Assembly (NCBI GenBank): GCA_025937075.1
Contig: JAICSD010000084.1
Coordinates: 1 to 12,499, forward strand
From: Vicinamibacteria bacterium
GTDB lineage: Bacteria > Acidobacteriota > Vicinamibacteria > Vicinamibacterales > 2-12-FULL-66-21
Length of the DNA stretch: 12,499 nucleotides
Direction: 5' to 3'
Part shown: piece by piece, positions 6,068 to 12,499 of the stretch
Layout of the letters: the number at the start of each line of letters is the position of its first letter
Numbering within the stretch: position 1 is the stretch's first letter
Translations under genes and position numbers: made by a program
Notes under the pieces: model-generated
Databases searched by the model: none
The model's input: the letters and a program-made list of their open reading frames with translations, nothing else
What the model was told of the DNA's origin: nothing

Positions 6068-6090
6068 GCCGCCGTATCACGGACGGCGGC
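6068..6090. terminator. Hairpin between the pilus-linked genes and the helicase gene
   Basis: GCCGCCGT (6068-6075) and ACGGCGGC (6083-6090) form an 8-base perfect stem with a 7-base loop. It lies 57 bases after the stop at 6011 and before the helicase ATG. It may mark the end of the upstream transcript, but no T-run follows, so it is a weak terminator candidate. Confidence 0.4.
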
Positions 6091-6136
6091 ACGCGCGTTG
6101 CCCTCAGCCTCACGCACGCAATTCCGCGCCACACAA

Positions 6137-8566
6137 ATGCCGCCGGAAACACGAACGGATCGGGAAATCTGCGTAGATGCTTTGGCAGCGGCGCGGCAGA
6201 AATTGCCTCCAGCAGGTTCGGCGGTCGTTGCTCGAGGCGAGCGCGCTGTGCTCGAGCGAGTGATCGAACACGCCGACTGCACGGAGCTGCACCTCGCAGG
6301 TGCCTCTGAGACACGCGTGCTGCTGGCGCCATTCGATCGCATTCAGCCGCTGGAGCAGCCGGTGCGGCACGCGGTCGTGCGGCTGCGGCGGTGGGCGGCG
6401 CGCATTCGCGAACAGGGCGCGCTGGCCCGGGTGGACGGATTGCGAGCAGAGAGAGCCGGGGCCGCAATCCTTCCGTATCAGCTCGCGCCTGCATTGGCCG
6501 TCGCGGCGGGCGAAACGCGAGTTCTGCTCGCAGATGAAGTCGGGCTGGGAAAGACAATCCAGGCCGGCTGGATCGTGTCACACCTCATGGCAGAGAACCG
6601 GGATGCTCGCGTGCTGATCGCTGTCCCGGCCGGCCTTCGCGCGCAGTGGCAGATGGAACTGGCGACGCACTTCGGGCTGCCATCCGCGATCGCCGACGCG
6701 GCATGGCTTCGCCGGACCGCTGCAGACCTGCCCGGCGACGTCAATCCATGGTCGCTCCCTGGCATCTACATCACGTCGTTCGACTTCGTGAAGCGCTCCG
6801 ACATCGTTCGATCGCTCGGCTCCCGCGCCTGGGACGCCCTCGTCGTCGATGAGGCGCACGCGGTGCGATCGCCCACGGAGCGGCACACGGCGATCGGCAG
6901 CATCGCCCGCCGCGCACGATGCGTGGTGCTGATCAGCGCGACGCCGTTCTCCGGCGACGTCAGGAGCTTCGAATCGATCGTCTCCCTCGGTGCGCTTCAC
7001 GGCAGCCCGCCCGCCATGATGTTCCGGCGCTCGCGGGAAGACGTCGGGACGGCCCGCAAGCGGCGGCATCGATTCGCCTCAGTCCGTCTGAGCCGGGAGG
7101 AACGCGGGCTTCAGATGCTTCTCACCCGGTACACAGAAGAAGTCTGGAACAGTGAGGGCGAACATCGCGAGCGGGCGCAGCTCGCGATGACGGTGCTCCG
7201 CAAGCGTGCGCTCTCGTCGCCACACGCCATCCTGCGCTCATTGCGGCGGCGGCTCGAGCTGCTCGGTGACCACGGAGCGGCGGCTGCCGCGCGTCAACTC
7301 GAGCTCTTTCCTCGAGACGATGAAGCCGGCGATGAGGAGCCGGCGGGCGCGCTGGCGGCGCCGGGGCTCCAGGACGAGGCGCACGAGCGGCGATGGCTGA
7401 TGCGGCTCCTCGACGCGGCCGGCCGCGCATCGAACAGGGATTCCAAACAACTCTTTCTGCAACGCCTGGTACGGCGGCTGCGCGGCGAACCCGCAATCGT
7501 CTTTACCGAATACCGCGATTCGCTCGCGTATCTGTCGGCAGCGCTTCCGGGTGCGCTGCTGTTGCACGGTGGGCTGCCGCCCGCCGAGCGCTGGCGCGTG
7601 CAGCAGCAGTTCAACGCCAGCGGGGGATTGCTGCTTGCGACGGATGCCGCAGCGGAAGGGCTCAACCTCCAAAGCCGCTGCCGCGTGGTCGTCAACTACG
7701 AGTTGCCGTGGAATCCCGCGCGGCTGGAACAGCGCATCGGCCGGATCGATCGCATCGGCCAATCCCGTCCGGTTCACGCGCTGACGCTCGTCGCGCGGCA
7801 CACGGCGGAAGACTTCGTGCTGCTGAAGCTGGCACGCCGCCTCTCCCGGATCGCATCCACTCTCGGCGAGCGCGATCGCCTCGCCTCGCTCCTGGACGAA
7901 GCACGGACCGCAGGCATCATCATCGGTCATCAGCCGGACGCCGAGCCCGATCACGCTCCAGCGCTGACCGGCATCGTCAGAGACGATATCGCTGCCGGTC
8001 GCGCCGAAGACGAAGGCCTGCGCCTGCGTGTTCGACGTGGCGACGCGGCTGCCGGCGCCACGATCTACATCAGCACGATCCGCGCGACCTCGCAGCTTCG
8101 CCCCGGCGTCGTCTTCGCGTATCGCTGGCTTGCGGCGGCGGCTGACGGCTGCCCGCTCGAATCGCATCTCTTCATCGTTCATGTGCGAGACGCCATCACG
8201 CGCCCGCGCTCTGCCGAAGACGCGCGTGGGATCGCGCTGGCGGCGCTCGCGCGCTCGGAACCGTCTCTTCGCCACCTTGCCGAACGTCAGGCCGGCGAAT
8301 GGCGGGCGCACGTGCGGCGGCTCCACGAATCGATCCTGCAGTCGAAAATCACACGCGAGCGGGCGCTCTTGTCCACGCTCGACGTGGGTGGCCTCTTTCA
8401 AGCGGGCCTGTTCGACAACCGGGCCGTCGACGAAGCACACCAAGGCTCGAACATGCTGATCGACGCATCCACCGATCACGCCGATCGCATGGCTGCACTA
8501 CATCGGCGCGCGCGCATCCAGACGCGAATCGATTCGATCGGCGTCCTGCTGGTGGCGCAATCGTGA
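6137..8566 (+). CDS. RapA/SNF2-type helicase, DrmD-like
   Basis: An 809-residue superfamily 2 DNA translocase/helicase. In order: PYQ (113-115, Q-motif position), ADEVGLGKT (132-140, motif I), VLIAVPAGLRAQW (159-171, Ia), VVDEAH (236-241, II), SATP (267-270, III), AIVFTEYR (453-460, IV), ATDAAAEGLNLQ (501-512, V) and QRIGRIDRIGQ (532-542, VI). DEVGLGKT and RIGRIDRIGQ are typical of the RapA/HepA branch and of DISARM DrmD. All ATPase motifs look intact. The last 250 residues have no motif I recognise as a nuclease; LFQAGLFD lies near the end. ATG 6137 is preferred to a TTG at 6059, which would add 26 basic, non-conserved-looking residues across the 6068-6090 hairpin; neither has a clear Shine-Dalgarno. 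The TGA stop overlaps the GTG start of the methylase, so the pair is translationally coupled and very likely one system. A housekeeping RapA role is unlikely given this pairing. Confidence 0.88.
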   Translation: MPPETRTDREICVDALAAARQKLPPAGSAVVARGERAVLERVIEHADCTELHLAGASETRVLLAPFDRIQPLEQPVRHAVVRLRRWAARIREQGALARVDGLRAERAGAAILPYQLAPALAVAAGETRVLLADEVGLGKTIQAGWIVSHLMAENRDARVLIAVPAGLRAQWQMELATHFGLPSAIADAAWLRRTAADLPGDVNPWSLPGIYITSFDFVKRSDIVRSLGSRAWDALVVDEAHAVRSPTERHTAIGSIARRARCVVLISATPFSGDVRSFESIVSLGALHGSPPAMMFRRSREDVGTARKRRHRFASVRLSREERGLQMLLTRYTEEVWNSEGEHRERAQLAMTVLRKRALSSPHAILRSLRRRLELLGDHGAAAAARQLELFPRDDEAGDEEPAGALAAPGLQDEAHERRWLMRLLDAAGRASNRDSKQLFLQRLVRRLRGEPAIVFTEYRDSLAYLSAALPGALLLHGGLPPAERWRVQQQFNASGGLLLATDAAAEGLNLQSRCRVVVNYELPWNPARLEQRIGRIDRIGQSRPVHALTLVARHTAEDFVLLKLARRLSRIASTLGERDRLASLLDEARTAGIIIGHQPDAEPDHAPALTGIVRDDIAAGRAEDEGLRLRVRRGDAAAGATIYISTIRATSQLRPGVVFAYRWLAAAADGCPLESHLFIVHVRDAITRPRSAEDARGIALAALARSEPSLRHLAERQAGEWRAHVRRLHESILQSKITRERALLSTLDVGGLFQAGLFDNRAVDEAHQGSNMLIDASTDHADRMAALHRRARIQTRIDSIGVLLVAQS

Positions 8567-11500
8567 ACGGCGTCAGCGGTTCTCTTCTCTCGCTGGAGAT
8601 CCTGCGCGCACTGCCAGCCAACGCACACATTCGAAGCGCAGGTCAGCGCGTGCACGCCGTGCTCGCCGCCGCGTGGGACACGGTTGGTCCCGCAAGCAGC
8701 GCGCGTCAGGTCCTGAACGGCCTCGCGCTTCCCCTGACGCGTGCGCTCGGGTTCGAGATCGTCACGGACCAGGAATCCTCGTCCGAAATCCTCGGGTGCG
8801 TGGCGCGCGACCGGGAACCCTCGGCGGTCATTGCCGTAGGCCCATGGGGCGGGGACCTGGTGCGGCTCGGACGACTGGTATCCGCATCCCGCCACCCGCA
8901 CTTGCGATGGGGGCTGCTGATCAACGGCGATGTCCTTCGCATCCTCGATCGAACCCGGCTCCATTCGCGCCGGACGTTCGATATGGACCTCGAGCGCGCA
9001 CGAGATGCGGATGCGACCCTAGGCGCCTTTGCTGCCTTGTTTGGCGGCAGTAATGAGCGGCCGCTCGCGCCCCTCGAGCGCGCCTGCGCCGCGAGCGACG
9101 CGCATCACGTCCTCGTCGGCGCATCGCTGCAGACGGGCGTGGAAGAGGCGCTGCGGCTGCTGGTCGCCGGACTCGCACGCCGACGCCGGACGCGCGAATC
9201 GCTCGATGCAGCCCTGGCCGACGCGCTGACGATCGTCTACCGGATTCTGTTCCTGCTCTTCGCCGAAGCGCGCGGGCTCGTTCCGCAGTGGCATCCGGTG
9301 TACCGCCGCAGCTACACCATCGAAGCGCTGCGGCCGAGGATCGAGCGCAGCACGCGGCCGCCCGGTGTATGGCAGGCGCTGCAGGCGATCGCACGCCTGG
9401 CGCACCAGGGATGCCAGGCCGGCACGCTGCGCGTAGCGCCATTCAACGGACGGCTCTTCGCGCCGTCGGCCGCGCCCCTGGCCGAATCGTGCGCGCTCGA
9501 CGATCGGCGCGCACGCGACGTCCTTCTGGCGATCACGACGCGGCGGGCAGGCGATCGACGGGAGCGAATCTCGTACGCGGATCTCGGCGTCGAGCAGCTC
9601 GGCGCCGTGTACGAGCGCGTGCTCGATTACGCGCCCGGGCTCGTCGACAACGACGTCATCCTCGGAAAATCCGGACGCCGCAAGGCGACCGGCACGTTCT
9701 ACACGCCGCGTGCGCTGACGGAGTATCTGGTGCGGCGCACGCTCGCGCCGCTTGTGCGCAATCGGACGCCCGAGGAACTGCTACGGCTTCGCGTGCTCGA
9801 TCCTTCCATGGGAAGCGGCGCATTTCTCGTGGCGGCGTGCCGTTACCTTGCGGATGCGTACGAACAGGCACTGATTCGATCAGGCGCCGCGAATGGATCG
9901 GACATCAGTACAGCCGACCGGGTCGGTTTTCGCCGCGCCATCGCACAGCGGTGCCTCTACGGCGTGGATCTCAACCCGACGGCCGTGCAGCTCGCGCGCC
10001 TCTCTCTCTGGCTGTGCACCCTTGCCTCGGCCAAGCCCCTGACGTTCGTCGATCATCACCTGCAGGCGGGCAACAGTCTGGTCGGCGCCGCACCGCGCGA
10101 CATCCTTCGGCAGCCGCCCGGCAACGGGCGCGGCCGCCGCGCGGCGTTGCCGCTCTTTCCCGATGCCGACCTTCACGATCGTCTCGCGTCAGCCGCGGCG
10201 TTGCGGATGACCATTGCGGGGGAACCGGACGACACCGCTGAAATCGTCCACCGCAAGGAGCGACTGCTCGCGTCGCTCGGCCGCACCGGCGCACCCCTGT
10301 CCGCCTGGCGGCAGCTGGCGGACGCGTGGTGCGCCGCATGGTTCTGGCCTGCCGATCGACCGCGATTCGACGCGCGCGCGTGGGGCGCGCTCAGCCTGGC
10401 GCTTCGCGGCGGATCGTCCAGCCTCCCTCCGACGCTCAGAGAGCAATGGCTCGATGCGATTGACGCGGCCGTCACGCACGAACGGTTCTTTCATTGGGAG
10501 CTCGAGTTCCCCGAAGTCTTCTTCGACGAACGCGGCGCGCGTTCCGACGCCGGGTTCGACGCCGTGCTCGGCAACCCTCCATGGGACTCGCTTCGCGAAT
10601 CGTCCGGCGAGATCCCGTCTGCCACGCCCGCGTCGCTCACGCGATTCAGCCGCGAGTCCGGGTGCTATCGGCTGCAGAGCGATGGACACGCGAACCTCTA
10701 TCAGCTCTTCACGGAGCGGGCGCTGCAGCTCGCGGCGCCGCGCGGCCGCATCGGCTTGCTGCTGCCGTCCGGGATCCTCGCGGATCACGGCTGTGCGCGC
10801 CTCCGCCGCGAGATGTTCGAGCAATGCCGCGTCGATGCCGTCCTCTCGTTCGAGAACCGCGAAGCAATCTTTCCAATCCATCGCGGTATGAAGTTCGCCT
10901 TGATCACTGCCGAGCGACAGCCGTCGACCGAGACACTGCAGTGCCGCTTCGGCCTCCGCTCCGGCAGCACGTTGGAAGACGTCGCGGACGAGGGCTCACT
11001 GTCGGAGTCCGTCCAGGTACCGATCGTGCTGATCCGAAAGTACAGCGGAGACGATCTCGCCGTTCCGGAGCTGGCGACGAGCGCGGACCTGAAGGTCGCC
11101 GCGCACGTGCTGTCGTCCTTCCCCGCGCTCGGCGATGAAGGAGGCTGGGGGTGCCGCTTCGGACGCGAGCTGAACGCGACGGACGATCGGCATCACTTCG
11201 CCGCATCGGGCCTGCCCGTCCTCGAGGGCAAGCTGCTCGAACCGTTTCAGGTGCACATCGATCGCGCGGCGAATCGGATTCCCCGCACCCGCGCCGCGCG
11301 GCTCCTGCGGACGCTCCCGTTCGATCGCTCGCGTCTCGGCTATCGCGAGGTCGCCGCCTCCTCGAACCGGCTCACGCTGATCGCGGCGATCATTCCGTCT
11401 GGCACCGTGACGACCCACACGATCTTCTGTCTGAAGCACGAGCTCGATACGGATGCGCAGTGGTTCCTGTGCGGTGTGTTCAACAGCTTTGTCGCCAACT

Positions 11501-11787
11501 ACCTCGTTCGTCTGCGCGGCGGCACGCACGTCACGTCCGCGGCGATCGCCAGGCTGCCCGTGCCGCGGCCAGACCGAACTGGAGTGCAGCAGATTGCCGC
11601 GCTCGCGCGCGCGCTGGCTGCATCCGGCGACCTGACCGGCGATGACTACGTGAACCTTCAGGCCGCGACAGCCCGGCTGTACGATCTCGACCTGTTCGAG
11701 TACGAACACGTGCTCGGAACATTTCCGCTCGTGTCCGCATCCGTCCGCGGATCGTGCCTCCGATCGCTCGTAACCGATGCGGTATAG
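8563..11787 (+). CDS. Eco57I/PglX-type adenine-specific DNA methylase, DrmMI-like
   Basis: A 1074-residue N6-adenine methylase that starts at GTG 8563, sharing GTGA with the helicase stop. Motif X is GTFYTP (377-382). The SAM-binding motif I is DPSMGSGAFL (413-422), followed by LYGVDLNPTAVQLARLSLWL (465-484) and AGNSLVG (502-508). WELEFPEVFF (645-654) precedes the catalytic motif IV, NPPW (671-674). The C-terminal third (about 885-1000) has KLLEPF, REVAASSNRLTLIAAIIPSG and GGTHVTSAAIARLPVP, the usual target-recognition pattern of this family. The first 160 residues resemble the HsdR-type nuclease fold by the landmark WGLLINGDVLRIL (116-128), but the expected E-x-K is absent. It is likely the modification arm of a two-gene restriction-like or DISARM-like system; the target sequence cannot be read from the gene. 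Stand-alone type IIG action is possible but less likely without an active nuclease. Confidence 0.88.
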   Translation: MNGVSGSLLSLEILRALPANAHIRSAGQRVHAVLAAAWDTVGPASSARQVLNGLALPLTRALGFEIVTDQESSSEILGCVARDREPSAVIAVGPWGGDLVRLGRLVSASRHPHLRWGLLINGDVLRILDRTRLHSRRTFDMDLERARDADATLGAFAALFGGSNERPLAPLERACAASDAHHVLVGASLQTGVEEALRLLVAGLARRRRTRESLDAALADALTIVYRILFLLFAEARGLVPQWHPVYRRSYTIEALRPRIERSTRPPGVWQALQAIARLAHQGCQAGTLRVAPFNGRLFAPSAAPLAESCALDDRRARDVLLAITTRRAGDRRERISYADLGVEQLGAVYERVLDYAPGLVDNDVILGKSGRRKATGTFYTPRALTEYLVRRTLAPLVRNRTPEELLRLRVLDPSMGSGAFLVAACRYLADAYEQALIRSGAANGSDISTADRVGFRRAIAQRCLYGVDLNPTAVQLARLSLWLCTLASAKPLTFVDHHLQAGNSLVGAAPRDILRQPPGNGRGRRAALPLFPDADLHDRLASAAALRMTIAGEPDDTAEIVHRKERLLASLGRTGAPLSAWRQLADAWCAAWFWPADRPRFDARAWGALSLALRGGSSSLPPTLREQWLDAIDAAVTHERFFHWELEFPEVFFDERGARSDAGFDAVLGNPPWDSLRESSGEIPSATPASLTRFSRESGCYRLQSDGHANLYQLFTERALQLAAPRGRIGLLLPSGILADHGCARLRREMFEQCRVDAVLSFENREAIFPIHRGMKFALITAERQPSTETLQCRFGLRSGSTLEDVADEGSLSESVQVPIVLIRKYSGDDLAVPELATSADLKVAAHVLSSFPALGDEGGWGCRFGRELNATDDRHHFAASGLPVLEGKLLEPFQVHIDRAANRIPRTRAARLLRTLPFDRSRLGYREVAASSNRLTLIAAIIPSGTVTTHTIFCLKHELDTDAQWFLCGVFNSFVANYLVRLRGGTHVTSAAIARLPVPRPDRTGVQQIAALARALAASGDLTGDDYVNLQAATARLYDLDLFEYEHVLGTFPLVSASVRGSCLRSLVTDAV

Positions 11788-11794
11788 TTCGTCG

Positions 11795-12499
11795 ATGGGT
11801 GCGCGCGAACGTGGCGGAACATCGGGAGGTCGCGATGCACCAGTCTGGTTGATCTGGGCGCTGGTCGCCGCGTTCGGCATCATCGAGGCGCTCGCGTGGA
11901 TTGCCGCAGGCAGCGTACCGCGCCGCCCGCTCGTCCTCGTGCAGGTGTTCGCGGCGTGGGTCGTCATGCTGGTGCTGGCGCTGATGGCCACGCGGCGGAT
12001 CGGACGGCTCTCGGGCCGCATCCGCGAGGAACAGCACAAGCATGCGGCGACGCTCGACGAGGTCGAGCAGCTGCAGACGCAGAACGCGATGCTGCAGATC
12101 CTGGCGCGCTCCGTCGACGTCCCGCTCGCGTTTCAGGCGCTCGCGGCGCGCATCGCGCGGCTCGTTCCGTGCGATCGCGTGGGGCTCGCGCTGCTGACCG
12201 AAGGCGGCGAGGAGTTTCAGACCTACACGGCGCGCGTGCACGAAGAAGAGCGCCGCCTTCGCCCTCGCCCGGACGTCGTTTTCCGCGTGGAGCGCACCAT
12301 CCTCGGCAGCGTCGTCCGATCCCGCGAGCCGCTCATCCTGTCGGACATCGGCCAGACCTCGGGCGATTTCCTCGACGCGAACGTCCTGCACACATCCGGA
12401 TTCTCATCGGTGCTGATGATGCCGCTCGTGTCGAAGGGGCGTGCCGTCGGCACGCTGAACCTCGTGTCCCGCTCGCCGAAGGCGTTTCAGCCGGAGCAC
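11795..12499 (+). CDS. Membrane-anchored GAF-domain sensor (3' end outside window)
   Basis: The first 235 codons of a sensor protein. Residues 17-38 and 44-66 are two membrane helices (VWLIWALVAAFGII and VQVFAAWVVMLVLALM). Residues 72-104 are a likely coiled coil (REEQHKHAATLDEVEQLQTQ). From about 108 a GAF domain begins (LAFQALAARIARLVPCDRVGLALL) and continues with LILSDI, SSVLMMPLVSKGRAVGTLNLVS to the window edge. The output domain (histidine kinase, GGDEF, phosphatase or sigma-54 activator) is not visible. An in-frame ATG at 11777 would add six residues and overlap the methylase stop by 11 bases; neither start has a clear Shine-Dalgarno. The gap of at most 7 bases means that it has no promoter of its own outside the methylase gene. 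Confidence 0.82.
   Translation, partial: MGARERGGTSGGRDAPVWLIWALVAAFGIIEALAWIAAGSVPRRPLVLVQVFAAWVVMLVLALMATRRIGRLSGRIREEQHKHAATLDEVEQLQTQNAMLQILARSVDVPLAFQALAARIARLVPCDRVGLALLTEGGEEFQTYTARVHEEERRLRPRPDVVFRVERTILGSVVRSREPLILSDIGQTSGDFLDANVLHTSGFSSVLMMPLVSKGRAVGTLNLVSRSPKAFQPEH

Noticed and set aside
6059..6136. TTG start 26 codons upstream of the helicase ATG
   Set aside because: The added residues are basic and low in character, they run through the 6068-6090 hairpin, and there is no Shine-Dalgarno. The ATG at 6137 is more economical, though not proven.
7238..8479. 413-codon minus-strand frame inside the helicase gene
   Set aside because: It is a shadow of the helicase coding frame, whose motifs IV-VI lie here.
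6137..11787. BREX or a type I/ISP restriction system
   Set aside because: No PglZ, BrxC, HsdS or fused helicase-methylase is present. The helicase is RapA-type and separate, fitting DrmD/DrmMI better.
11824..11852. GGGAGG followed by ATG 11835, looking like a start for a new gene
   Set aside because: That frame stops after five codons and is out of frame with the GAF protein.
10996..12039. 347-codon minus-strand frame across the methylase end and the GAF gene
   Set aside because: Arg-rich with no domain; both plus-strand genes are well supported.
1..12499. tRNA, rRNA, CRISPR arrays, insertion sequences, integrases or attachment sites
   Set aside because: I saw no cloverleaf, no regularly spaced repeats, no transposase or integrase motifs and no terminal inverted repeats.

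Overview
The DNA is visibly high in GC, with strongly G/C-ending codons and long spurious antisense reading frames. Gene content and style (a Tad/Flp pilus operon with a degenerate receiver-like protein beside it, plus a RapA-type helicase and PglX-like methylase pair) fit a GC-rich soil bacterium. My best guess is Acidobacteriota (Vicinamibacteria-like). That placement comes from recollection of similar proteins, not from a marker gene.

Left part (1-3933, minus strand): the start of a Tad/Flp (type IVc) pilus operon, read leftwards. It runs flp pilin A, flp pilin B, prepilin peptidase CpaA/TadV, a TadE-type minor pilin, CpaB/RcpC, then the secretin CpaC/RcpA, which leaves the window at base 1. 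Genes are 12-16 bases apart or share ribosome-binding/stop sequences, except the two flp genes, which are separated by about 90 bases holding a strong hairpin. The first flp gene (59 codons) is easily missed because of its size.

Middle (3934-4452): a 519-base divergent intergenic region that is rich in signals. It holds a canonical -24/-12 (sigma-54) promoter facing the flp genes, a 9-base inverted repeat centred about 70 bases upstream of the predicted transcript start, a perfect 16-base palindrome made of two CACGTG hexamers, a long GC hairpin and a near-perfect 18-base direct repeat. The pilus operon therefore looks controlled by sigma-54 and an enhancer-binding protein.

Plus strand, 4453-6011: a small two-helix membrane protein of unknown family, then a protein with a receiver-like N-terminus that lacks the phosphoacceptor aspartate, followed by a long disordered Ala/Pro/Glu-rich region. 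Both may be pilus accessory genes.

Plus strand, 6137-11787: a two-gene module, a RapA/SNF2-type helicase whose stop overlaps the start of a 1074-residue Eco57I/PglX-type adenine methylase. These resemble DrmD and DrmMI of class 1 DISARM, but drmA, drmB and drmC are not next to them, and no recognisable active nuclease is present. This is the best candidate here for an under-described (defence) system.

Right end (11795-12499): the beginning of a membrane-anchored GAF-domain sensor, so close to the methylase stop that it may be co-transcribed. Its output domain lies outside the window.
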